DNA of 64,000 bases from Ricordea florida (GCA_949710005.1 OX453277.1:5184501-5248500); one strand, 5' to 3'. Counted from the first letter of the stretch, positions 1-10,867 are shown. Notes: generated by a model from the letters alone, not told the origin. Numbers and translations: made by a program.

Positions 1-969
1 CTGTGCTTGCGTTCGATTCCTCGCCACTGGTCGAGTCAGATTCTGCCAAACCAGTGGTAGCAGCTTTCGAAGCCATCAGCTTTAAACTACCGGCACCAAC
101 CTCTCTGAAAGTTAAAGGATGTGAGACTCCTGAAACATCGCTTGAAGGCTGGCCAAACCAGGAACCTTTGTCACTGGCGGCGAGGTTCCTCCTGCTTTTA
201 TCAAACAAATCGCCTTTCTCCTTTTTCTCCAGGTTTCTTACGAGATTTTGTCTAAGGCTTCTTTTCTCTTTTTGATGAATTCATAATTCCTCGCGAAGCG
301 AGGCCGAAGGCCGAGCGTAGCGAGGTTACTAATCGTGTCGGTTCCGGTCAGACCACGTGGCTCGCAAGCCCGAGTAAATCGAGCCGAGAGTTTTTATATA
401 TGTATATATATATATTTATATATATGTTTATATATATCTATATTTTAAAGGTGTCCGTTCGCAGGCCAGGTTACCTGGCAACATTACTCCATGTGAAATT
501 CCGACATTACGAATTCCTTGAATGATGTTTTGAAAATAATGCGAATTTTGTGGAAACCGATTTCACTCGTCTTGGAAGTACATCCCAGCAAGAAGATCTC
601 CGACATATACAAGAAAGAATGGTGAGAGATCGTCGTCGAGTAAGTTTGAATGCCGCACGGGAAGCGGCGACTCAAAGCAGAGATTGAGAAACGACGGTAG
701 GGACGATAACAAGAGACATCGCAGCTAAGACATGAACTGCTCGCTCAAAAAAAACAAAGGAATCAGCAAGGAAAAGGACCAGGAATACCATCAAGTTACC
801 ATCAAGTTAGATTGGATATTGAATTTGTTATGGATAGAAACAAAGACTCGTTTTAGGTATACAGGACATGAGCAAGCGATTACATAACGAAATTGGCGAA
901 CAAAATTTAGCAAAATGACTTAGAACGGAAACCGAGTAGGAACGACTTCCAGCATGCAGACAGAATCAG

Positions 970-1103
970 GGCTCCTACTCCGTGTACCGGCACAGATGAC
1001 GTAGCGCATTGTTTCATCATTGTGTGTAAAATTATTCAGTAACATGTTTGTTATTGTCTGGCTTTGTTTTACGTCATCTGTGCCGGTACACGGAGTAGGA
1101 GCC
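970..1103. mobile_element. Small hAT-like MITE with 34-bp inverted repeats
   Basis: A 134-bp non-coding unit starts GGCTCCTACTCC and ends with its reverse complement; the inverted repeats are about 34 bp. It is flanked by the 8-bp direct repeat AGAATCAG (962-969 and 1104-1111), the target length typical of hAT elements. Seen in the sequence; superfamily assignment is inferred from target length. Confidence 0.75.
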
Positions 1104-2639
1104 AGAATCAGAAGGCGAACGACAAAACAGATTACCATATCGTCGTGAAAAAAGTGCCAGGAAAGGGGAAACAGAAACCAACCGCAAAGAAATGAAAGAT
1201 GACAGTCACGTAGTATTAATACTGCAATGAGAATGCAAGTAGGTATTTTTCGTAGTGAAACGTTTGCCTTCCATTTGAAAGAAATTCCCAATACAGAGAT
1301 TGCAGTTGTGATAGCAATTATTTATAATTATGTGATCTGATATCATTGCAACAGTGAAAATATATTGTAGATTTGTTTGATGTAGCAGTTATGTTCAGCA
1401 TTTTCAACAGAATAGATACCAAACAATAAGTTACCGGTTCTGCAATATTATCACTGTTCAATGCAATTATTTGTAAATAAAGCAGATGTCGTTACGGACT
1501 TCTGAGTAGTATTTCTCTTTGCTCTATTTCTTTGCTACATATATGTATTACGTAATTAAAAAGTTTCGTTGGGACAGACAAGTTCCATAGCCATTTCAAA
1601 ATGGGTTTTTACCTTTGAGTTCCATGCATTCCTGGGAATTACTCTCTTAGCACCCACCCTTTTCCCACAAATGAAAAGTTAATTTAAGCCCTAATTTGCA
1701 AAATTAGACAACATCTTAACCTTTTTCCTTAATGCTGTTTAATTCATTTTAATGATGTCAAATACAAATATTTAATAACAACCACAATATGCAGTTGACC
1801 TTTTACATTGGAAAAACTTTACAAGGGAGAAACTAAAGTTTGAAATGCTAAAAGTTTTAGCTGTTTTTCTGTTTGCTGTTTTATGTATTCATTGCAAGGG
1901 TGCTGTATGTAATAACAAGTCTTTGAAGTTTCCTAAATGCCCTATGCTTTCAATCATGATTTTCCACACTAACTGTATGGACAAATGACTGCACTGGCAT
2001 GATTGCCACAGGTCAGAAAATGGTAAGGGAAAAAATTCTTCAAGGTCAGTGAAAAGTAAGGGAATTTCAAATCAAGTCAGGGAAAAGTGAAATTTAATAC
2101 TACTAATTTATTTCTTGCCAATTCAGCTTTGGTTTGGTGTGGTTAAGAATGTGACATGAAATGTGTTGGATTGGTGGAATTAAGTGACAAGCTGATTTTG
2201 GGTTTCCAAGAAAATCAATCCTTTTTCCATGAATTGGTTATCGTAAGAAACTATCAATCCACGTACACTGTATGTGACTTTCTGAAAGCATATTAAATAA
2301 ATGGGTGGAGAGGTTGGTTGTGAGAGGAGGTTGGAGGTCACTACCAGGACTAATTTGTGACTTTTCTAATTTAGTTGGTAAGGGAAATTTTACATTTGTC
2401 AGGGAAAAGTCAGGAAATTTAAAGATCTTATGGCTGTGGCAACCATGACTAGATTCTAAGCTTAAAAGAAGAAATGGTATTGTTCAGAGTTGAGTAATTT
2501 TTACTTCCTATGATACAAACCCTATTCACAAGAAAAACAGAATTGCATGTAGTTGTAGAGGAACAATACCTTTTCCCAGATTAGGACATACAACCCAACC
2601 CAATAACAGTATATTATGTTAAACATAAAAAATAACAAT

Positions 2640-2765
2640 GCTAATAATAATATCAATACCAGTAATAATATTAAAAATGATAATGATAATAATACGATAA
2701 TAATAATCATGATAATTGCAAAAAATGAGAAAGTACAAAAAGTAAAAATAATATAATAATAAGTA
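2640..2765. repeat. Degenerate (TAA)n-type microsatellite
   Basis: A run of taataa/aataat-type units with interruptions. The open frame across it on the minus strand is a low-complexity artefact. Confidence 0.8.
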
Positions 2766-3682
2766 AATACGTAAATTGGGGTCTTACACCTCATAGGAAA
2801 AACCATTAGGAGTCCTTTACAAACTAGCTTCGCGGGGTTTTGCGGGAGTCGTATTTCTAGTGTAAGTTTTCACGGATTCTACATTGAAATACTCACTGAT
2901 ACCAACGGCCAAAACGACGCGACACAGCACAACTTTCAATGTAAAAAAAATATTCAAATGTTTGTAATTTTAGTCCCGGATAAGATTTGCCACGAAAAAT
3001 CAGTAGGCGCTAGATGTGTTTAATGGGATTAGAACGCCTTTAGTTGTTTATTAACTCTTCTCCAAAATAGTTTTTCCCCGAAATCTCGCGATCATTGAAT
3101 GATTTCAAACAACTTTTTTCACCAAACTTTAAATCGATGTTTTAGCTATGTCAGGAGCACAGAAAAAAAAATTCGCAAAATTCAGCCTTTGAAGGTCTAC
3201 AGTAACCTTAATACTGAATCAACAACAGACTATCTTACATGTCCTTGATTACGAAACTTGGGTATTCGATTACAATGACAGGTAATAATAACCAGAGCTT
3301 GAATTTATAGTACTTTTACGTTACATAACAAAAATGGTGGAAATCTTACCTGAATCTGATGATAAAAAATGAAACAATTGGAATCAGCTCAATTTTTGAA
3401 TGGAATTCCTAATTATTTTTCTGTTTAAGTGTTGCAATTCTGAGAAATAGGTTTATACAAAATGCCCTTTCCAGCCCAGTGAGGAAATTTAATTAAAAAA
3501 TAGCTAGTCAGTATCAGGAAGATGGTTATTTTGTATACATTAATTCTCAAAAGCGGAATGCCAAAATGAGAAACCAAACACAAAGTACAGGTTTCCTATT
3601 AAATGGCAGGTGCCATGCAATATTTTTGCATGTAATAATTCCACTTTGGAAGGTTCCATTCATATAAGAAGGCTGAACTCAC

Positions 3683-3761
3683 ATGACCTGTACTTGTTCC
3701 AAGAGCCATGTTAAGACCATCTCTGAATAAAAGTTTTGTTACTGCTGGAACACTGTCAAAC
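3683..3761 (-). pseudogene. Solitary duplicate NOL10 exon
   Basis: A 79-base minus-strand block with AG acceptor and GTGAGT donor duplicates the NOL10 exon at 58722-58800 with few changes. No neighbouring NOL10 exon is present in copy A, so it is stranded and most likely non-functional. It translates to a segment ending in LGTSTGH-like residues, typical of the NOL10/Enp2 WD-repeat region. Confidence 0.7.
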
Positions 3762-4619
3762 CTAAGAGGGAGATGAACAATTTTATCAGCAGAACAGTTG
3801 CAAACTTAAGAAAAGTTAACAATTTACATTGAATCTTTTGGTCCAGGTTGAGAGTAAATTGTACCTTTGAGGAAAGTACGTAGAACATACAGTACAACTA
3901 CGTACTAATAGGCATGCAAAGCTCACTTCTAATACTGGAAATCCTATATTAATCTTATTTATGCAACGCATCTTTGGGGATGACTAATTAAAGGGGGACA
4001 GGTTAATAAGGGGGATGGCTAATTAATTTTGCTAATGCATATATCAATAGCACGAGAAGTCACTATAATGGTTCACAAAGTATCTCAGATGAGACAAAAA
4101 ATTGGGATAATCAAACAAGTTAATAAAGTTATTTGAGCCACTGTAAGGTAAAAGAAAGAAATGAGAAAAATGCATCTAAACCAGTAGCATGACCCTTTAA
4201 TCTGCTGAACCATTCCACTCAAAACATGACAATCTGTGGCCTTTCCCTACATCAGGGTAACACGGAAAGTCATAAAAACCTAGAACAAAGATTTATCAAC
4301 TTGTTTGATTATCCCATTTTCTTGTATTCCAATTCCCCACGAATGCAGCACCAGTTTCTTTAGAAATTACCCCCACAACTGATATCTCAGTTGACAGTCA
4401 CATTTAACAATTTCAATCACTTGCTTTATCTAATCAATTGAATGATATCAATTACATGATATTTCTTGTTTGGGAAGTGGGTGGCTTAAAATATTTCTTC
4501 TGCTACTTTGTTACTTTTGGTGATCAAGACCGCTGAGAACAATGTCTAGCTTGCCAACACTGCTACGGAACCTGGGATTCCAACATTCTACATGACCCTC
4601 ACAACAGAGAACAACATAA

Positions 4620-5093
4620 TCAACGGCATAAAGATACGAGTTCGTTGCGTTTCTTGAGAGTTGACAATTCGGGTCTGCAAATGTTTAGACATATTTCTTT
4701 AAGGCACACGTTGCATCTTTTATTCTCCCTGTTGTAGCATAGGCTTAATGAAAGAATGCGCCATGAAATAAAGTGGTCTACGTTGTTATCTTTGAGTGTC
4801 CAGATGTGTTTGCTGAGTTCAGTGGAGGTTCTGAGGCTTGCGTGTCGGAATGAAGCGGTGTGGTTTCTGTATCTTGTCTTGAAGTCGTATTCAGTAAGTC
4901 CCATGTATGTTTCTGTCGTGTTGTTGACGTCGCTCCGTGTGACGGTGACTTGGTAGATGACTGATGGTTGGACGCATGTGTTCTTTTGTCGGTAGTTGCA
5001 TGTTTTGTTGTTTTTTTGTGTGTGACCTGCGGCGACGTCAGTGTTACCGGTTGAATTCAGGATGCGTTTGTTGTCATTGTCGATGATCTGTTT
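4620..5093 (-). pseudogene. GIY-YIG endonuclease remnant of a Penelope-like retroelement
   Basis: The minus-strand frame contains TYMGLTEYDFKTRYRNH, TELSKHIWTLKDNN, a CNVCLKE cysteine pair and ICRPELSTLKKRNELVSLCR. This is the pattern of the C-terminal GIY-YIG domain of Penelope-like elements. No reverse transcriptase remains alongside, so it is a 5'-truncated fossil. Element 1 is inserted immediately beyond its upstream end at 5098/5099; reading frame past that point is borrowed from the element repeat. Confidence 0.7.
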
Positions 5094-5098
5094 GGTGT
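5094..5098. repeat. Left target-site duplication of element 1 (GGTGT)
   Basis: GGTGT directly precedes the AGTAG terminus; the same 5 bases follow the right terminus at 20675-20679. The empty site in copy B (61457-61461) has a single GGTGT. Confidence 0.93.
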
Positions 5099-6062
5099 AG
5101 TAGATGTAAATCGGCGGTTCTGGCGCAATTTGAATTTTTCGGCAAAGTATCGGCAAAGTCTTGGGAAAGTCTCAGCAAAGTATCGGCAAAGTATCGGCAA
5201 AGTCTTGGGAAAGTCTCAGCAAAGTATCGGCAAAGTATCGGCAAAGTCTTGGGAAAGTCTCGGCAAAGTCTTGGGAAAGTCTCGGCAAAGTCTCGGCAAA
5301 GTATCGGCAAAGTATCGGCAAAGTCTTGGGAAAGTCTCGGCAAAGTCTTGGGAAAGTCTCGGGAAAGTCTCGGCAAAGTATCGGCAAAGTCTTGGGAAAG
5401 TCTCGGCAAAGTATCGGCAAAGTCTCAGCCAAGTCTCGGCAAAGTATCGGCAAAGTATCGGCAAAGTCTTGGGAAAGTCTCGGCAAAGTCTTGGGAAAGT
5501 CTCGGGAAAGTCTCGGCAAAGTATCGGCAAAGTATCGGCAAAGTCTTGGGAAAGTCTCGGCAAAGTATCGGCAAAGTCTCAGCCAAGTCTCGGCAAAGTC
5601 TCAGCCAAGTCTCGGCCGAGTTCACAAGTCCCGTCGGAAAGCGGGAGGCCGACAGGCGGAGCGAGCCGCGCGAGCGGAGGGCGATTCTATCATTGAAACT
5701 GGCGGGTTTGTGCCAACGGCGAAGTCTCGGCAAAGTCTCAGCCAAGTCTCGGCCAAGTCTCGGCAAAGTTCGCAAGCCCCGTCGGAGGGCGATTCTATCG
5801 GTGAAACTGGCGAGTTTGTGCAGATACAAAACCGATACGAAAGCGATAAAAAAATTTAAAAAAATATGGTTTAAAAGAAAGAATAGTGGAATACAATACG
5901 AAATGGAACAATTAAAAGACGTTGAATTAAAAGAAATTTTGAGGGAGTTGCGTATACGGGGGAGAAGTGGTATGCGAAAAGCGGAGAAAATAGCGGCATT
6001 GCGCGAAAGGGGCATAAACACACAAGAGGATTTGGAAAATTACAGGCGGAGACTTAATGAAG
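5099..6062. repeat. Left terminal inverted repeat of element 1
   Basis: It matches the reverse complement of 19700-20674 through the bases cttaatgaag, after which the two sides diverge. It contains the 11-bp tandem array, a GC-rich unique part (5620-5800), an AT-rich leader and the first about 53 codons of a SAP-like frame starting at 5903. Confidence 0.93.
5140..5617. repeat. 11-bp tandem array in left TIR
   Basis: About 43 units of 11 bp, chiefly cggcaaagtat, cggcaaagtct and tgggaaagtct, plus cagcaaagtat and cagccaagtct variants. The unit has no stop in any frame, so long meaningless open frames cross it on both strands. Position next to the terminus suggests binding sites for a replication or integration protein (inference). 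Confidence 0.95.
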
Positions 6063-6196
6063 AACAGCCAAGGCTTGGCACGCCACCCGGTTCTCCTCCG
6101 CCAAGAACGCCGCCTGGGTCTCCTCCACCAAGAACGCCGCCGGCCGCGTTTCCCGGTTCTCCCTCGCCAAGAAAAATTGAAAAGGAAAAATATTAG
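5903..6196 (+). CDS. SAP-like N-terminal reading frame spanning the left TIR boundary
   Basis: The frame starts at an ATG preceded by AT-rich leader. It encodes a basic SAP-like helix-loop-helix (MEQLKDVELKEILRELR, then GRSGMRKAEKIAALRERG) followed by proline-rich GTPPGSPPPRTPPGSPPP and a stop at 6196. The frame continues upstream through the 11-bp array, but that part is a repeat artefact. The first 53 codons are identical in the right TIR. The polymerase frame overlaps it in another frame from about 6057. I infer this is the original N-terminus of the polymerase, separated by a frameshift in the proline-rich stretch. Alternatively it is a separate 97-residue DNA-binding protein. Confidence 0.6.
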   Translation: MEQLKDVELKEILRELRIRGRSGMRKAEKIAALRERGINTQEDLENYRRRLNEEQPRLGTPPGSPPPRTPPGSPPPRTPPAAFPGSPSPRKIEKEKY

Positions 6197-6281
6197 AAAA
6201 AGGAAACTAGCACCAACTTTTATAAAACCACAAAAACGATCAAAACAAACTTTTAATTGGGGAAATTATTCATTCAAGGTT

Positions 6282-9200
6282 ATGGATAAAGACGAGTTTT
6301 CTAAAAAGCTTGAAGATTTAACCAATGAAAATATTATAAAAATTACCAATAACAAACAAACAAAACCCAGACCTAGAGAAAATGTGAATATATCTGATAG
6401 TGTGAGAGATGAATTGGATGAACAATTTAATATAGAAGAACAACAAACAGCATTGCGGGGTTATCTGAAAACTCATAGGATAGATGGGAAAAAAGGGTAT
6501 GGCCCAAATGCATTTATCAATAAAATCAAACCAAAAGTTTTAGATCTAGTTAATAAGCAAAAGAAGCCCATCAAAATCAAGTTCATCTTTACCTGTAAAT
6601 TTAAACAAATAAATCCTGATAAAGATGATCTTTTGCGTCTTTTTATTTATACTTTTGGCTACTTTCATTCAAAAAATGTAGAAATAATAACAGAAGCAAC
6701 TGATTTTTCTGAATTATACGATACAATGACAAATCACTTACTTGAACAGGTTGAAGATTTTCAAAATTCAGGTTCTGGAGGGATATTCGATCAAGTGGAA
6801 TATTTTGATATTTTCATCGATCCTTATGAACCTATTTCTGGAAGTTCTTACATTCCACTGCCGCGGGTATTGGAATCAAAGAAAGCAATTATAAACGTTA
6901 AAAATGAGAATGATTATGAATGTTTCAAGTGGGCAATAACTTCCGCCGCTTTTCCAAAAGAGAAAGATCCACAAAGATTAAATAAACAAATGAGGGAGAA
7001 CTCTGAAAAGTTTAACTGGGCAGGAATGAAGTTCCCCGTTAAATTGAAAGATATTGATAAGTTTGAAAAACAAAATCCTTATTACAAGATTCACGTCCAT
7101 GGGTTTGATAAAGATAAGGGAGAAGTATACCCTCTGAGAATAAGTAAAAAAGAAAAAGGTTATGACATTGAATTACTTCTAATAACGAATGAAGAAGGAA
7201 ATAGTCACTATTGTTGGATAAAGAATTTTAGTAGACTTGTATCTTCACAAATAAATAAACAACACAAACGAGAATTTTGTCGTAGATGTTACAATTCATT
7301 TACCACAGAAAAATCATTGGAAAAACATCTGGAATATTGTGCCAAAAATAAAGAAGTTAAGATTGAAATGCCAAAGGATAAAGATGGAAATCCCAAGTAC
7401 ATTAATTTCATCAATTACAACAGAAAAATGCGAGTACCCTTTGTTGTGTACGCTGATTTTGAGAGTTTTACAGAGAAAATAGATACATGTTCACCCGACC
7501 TTCGCAAAAGCTTTACCAAACAATACCAAAAGCATACGCCATCGGGATTCTGCTATATAATTATATTTTTTGATGAAAATTATGAAAATGTTATTAGACG
7601 ATACACAGCCGAATCTCCGGATGAAGACGTTGCCCAGATATTTATGGATAGTTTAGAGTCGGATATTAGGGGAATTTACAATAATTTTAGATACAAAAAG
7701 AAAGTTAGGATGACTGAAGAAGATAGAACAAGCCATAATTCTGCTACACATTGCCACATTTGTGAAGATGAATTGGGGGGAGATAAGGTAATAGATCACT
7801 GTCACCTTACAGGAAAGTACAGAGGAGCAGCCCATAGGGAATGTAACTTAAAATTCAAAGTTCCAAAGTATTTTCCGGTAATATTTCACAACCTATCTGG
7901 TTATGACGCTCATCTTTTTATCAAAAACCTTGGCGTAACAGAAGGTAAAGTAAATTGTATCCCAAATAACGAGGAAAAGTACATTTCTTTCACAAAACAG
8001 ATTGTGGTTGATACATTTACAAACAAAGAAGGCAAGCTGGTTAAAGTGAAGCGAGAAATTAGATTCATAGATTCATTTAAATTTATGCCAACCAGTCTTG
8101 ACAAATTAGTAAATAATCTCCCTAAAGAATCTTTCAAAAACTTAGCGAGCTATTATGAAGGCGAACAATTAAAGCTGTTGTTGAGAAAGGGTGTATTTCC
8201 CTATGAATGGTTTGACAAATTTGTAAAGCTAAATGAAACCAAACTTCCATCAAAGGAAGAATTTTACTCTAAACTCAACGACGAAGAAATAAAAGAAGGT
8301 GATTATCAGCACGCGCAAAATGTATGGAAAACCTTCAAAATGAAAACAATGAGAGAATACCATGATTTGTATCTCAAGACGGACGTACTACTTTTGGCAG
8401 ACGTATTCGAGAACTTTAGAGATGTTTGCCAAAAGAATTATGGTTTGGATCCCGCCCACTATTACACGGCACCAGGACTAGCTTGGGACGCTATGTTAAA
8501 GTACACAAAAGTGAATTTGGAGTTGCTAACTGACATCGATATGTTGCTTATGATTGAGAAAGGTATTCGGGGCGGCATCTCTATGATTTCCACTAGATAT
8601 GGAAAAGCAAACAACCCCTACATGAAAAACTTTGATATTAACAAAGTAATAAGTTATATTATATATCTCGATGCAAATAATTTATATGGAGGGGCAATGA
8701 GTAGGCCACTACCTACTCACGATTTTAAATGGATGAATGAAAAAGAGCTTATATACTGGGAAAATACTCCATGCATACTAGAGGTTAATTTGGAATACCC
8801 AACTAAACTTCATGATTTACATAATGATTACCCGCTTGCTCCAGAGAGGCTTTTAGTTAATAAGGTCGAGAAATTAATCCCAAATTTAAACAATAAGGTA
8901 AAGTATGTTGTTCATCATGAAACACTAAAATTTTATGAAAGTTTGGGATTAAAAATAACAAAGATTCATAGAGGTATTACATTCAAAGAGTCTGCTTGGT
9001 TAGAACCATATATTGGCAAGAATACCGATCTAAGATCAAAAGCGAAGAATGATTTTGAAAAAGATTTTTTCAAGTTAATGAACAATTCTGTGTTTGGCAA
9101 AACAATGGAAAACATTAGAAATAGGGTTGACATTAAATTAATTACAAATCAAAAAGATGCAAAAAAATTAATATCAAAACCTAACTATCATCATCGCGCA

Positions 9201-9890
9201 ATCTTTTGTGAAAATCTTGTAGCCATTCATATGAAGAAAACAAAGTTAGTATTCAATAAACCCGTTTACTTGGGCATGTGCATTCTGGATTTAAGTAAAA
9301 CCATAATGTACAACTTTCACTACAATTACATCAAACCGAAATACGGTGAAATGGCAAAATTACTTTTTACAGATACGGACAGCCTGATGTATTTAGTAGA
9401 AACGGAAGATTTCTACAAGGATATTGCGCCGGACGTGAGAGAAAGGTTTGATACTTCAAATTTCCCTGAAAATCATAAATCAGGTATTGAGATAGGAGTA
9501 AACAAAAAAGTCGTAAATATGTTCAAAGATGAGGCTGGGGGAAAAACGATAGCGGAATTTGTGGGTCTGAGGGCCAAGCTTTACTCATACAGGATGGACG
9601 AAGGCGAAGAAGAAAAGAAATGTAAGGGGTTGAAAAAGGCAGTAGTAAAAAAGACCATAAGCTTTAATGATTACAAGGATTGTCTTTTCAGCAAAAAGCC
9701 CCAAATGAGACAAATGAATGTGTTTAGAAGTCGTTTGCATGATGTTTACACCGAAACTGTTAACAAAGTTTCGCTGTCTTGCGATGATGATAAAAGAATA
9801 ATTTGTGAAGACGGAATTAATACTTTTGCCTACGGGCATTATCGGGCGGGGTCTTTTAAAACAGAATCTGGCGGGAGTTCTGTATCATAA
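6282..9890 (+). CDS. polB: Protein-primed-type DNA polymerase B of element 1
   Basis: This would replicate the element DNA by protein-primed synthesis, as in Polintons and adenoviruses. Visible motifs in order: a C2H2-like segment (CRRCYNSF...H) near 7280-7340; exonuclease I YADFES near 7447; an HNH/endonuclease VII-like zinc insert (CHICED ... DHCHLTGKYRGAAHRECN) at about 7750-7850; exonuclease II NLSGYDAHLF near 7891; exonuclease III YLKTDVLLLAD near 8370; polymerase A DANNLYGGAM near 8667; B NNSVFGKTMENIRNR near 9079; C FTDTDS near 9370. All catalytic motifs look intact. The frame is open from 6057, but residues before the ATG at 6282 come from a shifted reading of a proline-rich coding stretch, so 6282 or a frameshifted start at 5903 is more likely. 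Its 3' end overlaps the convergent integrase by 52 bp. Confidence 0.92.
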   Translation: MDKDEFSKKLEDLTNENIIKITNNKQTKPRPRENVNISDSVRDELDEQFNIEEQQTALRGYLKTHRIDGKKGYGPNAFINKIKPKVLDLVNKQKKPIKIKFIFTCKFKQINPDKDDLLRLFIYTFGYFHSKNVEIITEATDFSELYDTMTNHLLEQVEDFQNSGSGGIFDQVEYFDIFIDPYEPISGSSYIPLPRVLESKKAIINVKNENDYECFKWAITSAAFPKEKDPQRLNKQMRENSEKFNWAGMKFPVKLKDIDKFEKQNPYYKIHVHGFDKDKGEVYPLRISKKEKGYDIELLLITNEEGNSHYCWIKNFSRLVSSQINKQHKREFCRRCYNSFTTEKSLEKHLEYCAKNKEVKIEMPKDKDGNPKYINFINYNRKMRVPFVVYADFESFTEKIDTCSPDLRKSFTKQYQKHTPSGFCYIIIFFDENYENVIRRYTAESPDEDVAQIFMDSLESDIRGIYNNFRYKKKVRMTEEDRTSHNSATHCHICEDELGGDKVIDHCHLTGKYRGAAHRECNLKFKVPKYFPVIFHNLSGYDAHLFIKNLGVTEGKVNCIPNNEEKYISFTKQIVVDTFTNKEGKLVKVKREIRFIDSFKFMPTSLDKLVNNLPKESFKNLASYYEGEQLKLLLRKGVFPYEWFDKFVKLNETKLPSKEEFYSKLNDEEIKEGDYQHAQNVWKTFKMKTMREYHDLYLKTDVLLLADVFENFRDVCQKNYGLDPAHYYTAPGLAWDAMLKYTKVNLELLTDIDMLLMIEKGIRGGISMISTRYGKANNPYMKNFDINKVISYIIYLDANNLYGGAMSRPLPTHDFKWMNEKELIYWENTPCILEVNLEYPTKLHDLHNDYPLAPERLLVNKVEKLIPNLNNKVKYVVHHETLKFYESLGLKITKIHRGITFKESAWLEPYIGKNTDLRSKAKNDFEKDFFKLMNNSVFGKTMENIRNRVDIKLITNQKDAKKLISKPNYHHRAIFCENLVAIHMKKTKLVFNKPVYLGMCILDLSKTIMYNFHYNYIKPKYGEMAKLLFTDTDSLMYLVETEDFYKDIAPDVRERFDTSNFPENHKSGIEIGVNKKVVNMFKDEAGGKTIAEFVGLRAKLYSYRMDEGEEEKKCKGLKKAVVKKTISFNDYKDCLFSKKPQMRQMNVFRSRLHDVYTETVNKVSLSCDDDKRIICEDGINTFAYGHYRAGSFKTESGGSSVS

Positions 9891-10867
9891 GGAATAACCT
9901 GTAATTCTTCCCTTACAAATCCTCGCCTTGGCCCATCTACTAAATAATACAAAACTGGCTGATTTGGTGAAACGACGCTACGAGTAATGTAATAAACTTT
10001 GATACTCCAAATAGGATCAGTAGCACGCCTTTGTTCTCCCCCTTCAAGCTCACCAGGGGCTAATAAATACCGAACTTTAACACTAGGCGGCAATCTACCC
10101 TCATCAATACCAACAACTCGTCGGTATTTTTTAGGTTCAATATCAACCTCTTTCAGTTTTATAGCCTCATTGGGCTCTTTACCGGTTATTCTCGTTGGTG
10201 TATTATTCAAAGTTTTCAAAATACCTGGTAATCTTTTCACCCATACTCTAGATCGATCATCACTGATCATTTCTTGCGCGTATTGATGACTAAATAATCT
10301 TTCTCCTAATATTCTATTTGCTCTTTCAACAAAAGCTTGGGCCTTATGATTTCCGGCTTCACTTCTCTGTATTTTCACATTATGGTAATTCATGAGTTTA
10401 CCAACTTCGCCCATAAATTCTTTCCCAGGATCAACCATTAATGTTTTGGGGTATCTCATTTTCCTGGAATAAATTTTTCTAAAAGCATTTGATATCTCTA
10501 GACTTTCTTTTGTAGTTAATGGCTCGGCATCTTTGTATCTTGAGGCCACATCAACCACAACTAACGCGTATTTATAAGTTTTTCTCCCGACTCTATCATG
10601 CGGCAAAAATAATAAATCTGCTTGGTGAATCTGGTTCGGTTTATCCACAGTCCAGTGCGGCCTTGGAATATACTTTGGAGCAGGAAGATAGATTTGCCAA
10701 ATTGCTTGTTTCTCCAACCATTGTTTTGCCTCATTTTCACTTACTTTCGCTTTTTCTGCTAATTTGGGAATCGCGGAATATCCTTTCCAATACCCCTCAG
10801 TTGAATAATATGTACGCTCGAGTTGTGGGGAGGGTTTTGCCCGATTTTTCGTTAAATTAAAACTCAT
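9839..10867 (-). CDS. int: DDE (retroviral-type) integrase of element 1
   Basis: This 342-residue protein joins the element ends to target DNA. An N-terminal helical part (YYSTEGYWKGYSAIPKLAE) is followed by the catalytic core with aspartate in HQADLLFLPHDR, second aspartate in MVDPGKEFMGEV and glutamate in AFVERANRILGERL, spaced like a DD35E integrase. A C-terminal chromo-like segment carries LYYLVDGPRRGFVREELQVIP. It is intact and fits the clean 5-bp target duplication. It is transcribed away from the capsid gene group, sharing a 31-bp divergent promoter region with the next gene. Confidence 0.93.
   Translation of the reverse strand: MSFNLTKNRAKPSPQLERTYYSTEGYWKGYSAIPKLAEKAKVSENEAKQWLEKQAIWQIYLPAPKYIPRPHWTVDKPNQIHQADLLFLPHDRVGRKTYKYALVVVDVASRYKDAEPLTTKESLEISNAFRKIYSRKMRYPKTLMVDPGKEFMGEVGKLMNYHNVKIQRSEAGNHKAQAFVERANRILGERLFSHQYAQEMISDDRSRVWVKRLPGILKTLNNTPTRITGKEPNEAIKLKEVDIEPKKYRRVVGIDEGRLPPSVKVRYLLAPGELEGGEQRRATDPIWSIKVYYITRSVVSPNQPVLYYLVDGPRRGFVREELQVIPYDTELPPDSVLKDPAR

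Larger units (their letters stand above)
1..3207. mobile_element. Partial copy of TTAA-flanked repeat 'X', interrupted by a 2.6-kb insert
   Basis: Bases 1-287 and about 2864-3207 match, in order and at high identity, the right half of the complete repeat at 49714-51224. The right end reads GGTCTACAGTAACC followed by TTAA (3208-3211). The left part lies outside the window. Between the matching blocks sits about 2.57 kb (288-2863) absent from the other copy; it includes a GC-rich near-palindrome at 288-340, AT-rich sequence, a small hAT-like MITE and an AT microsatellite. No convincing gene is seen. The open frame at 3-275 is shared with the other copy but resembles no family I know. Confidence 0.65.
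3358..5098. repeat. Segmental duplication copy A, left part (pair of 58393-61461)
   Basis: From the shared gatgataaaaaatg onward this stretch matches 58393 onward at high identity, and continues after element 1 at 20675-22584. Relative to copy B it lacks about 230 bp (B 59337-59565) and about 1.1 kb containing a LINE fragment (B 59815-60910). It holds one NOL10-like exon fragment and a Penelope-like endonuclease remnant. The rest (3762-4619) is non-coding AT-rich DNA. Confidence 0.85.

Noticed and set aside
3-275. Independent gene at the window start
   Set aside because: It lies within repeat X, has no recognised domain, and the other copy breaks the frame.
1-3225. Extension of the segmental duplication to the window start
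   Set aside because: The similarity to 50598-51225 ends exactly at a TTAA-flanked inverted end, so it is better explained by a dispersed transposon than by the duplication.
5094-5099. 6-bp duplication TGGTGT for element 1
   Set aside because: It requires asymmetric element ends, and element 2 supports only 5 bp (GGCACT versus TGCACT mismatch at the sixth base).
5140-5617. CRISPR-like array
   Set aside because: Units are contiguous 11-mers without unique spacers, in an animal genome.
5130-5860. Several long open frames on both strands with GKVSAKSWES- or LPRLSRDF-type repeats
   Set aside because: An 11-bp unit without stops gives open frames in all phases; the amino-acid repeat is 11 residues because three units make 33 bp. 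No start context or homology supports translation.
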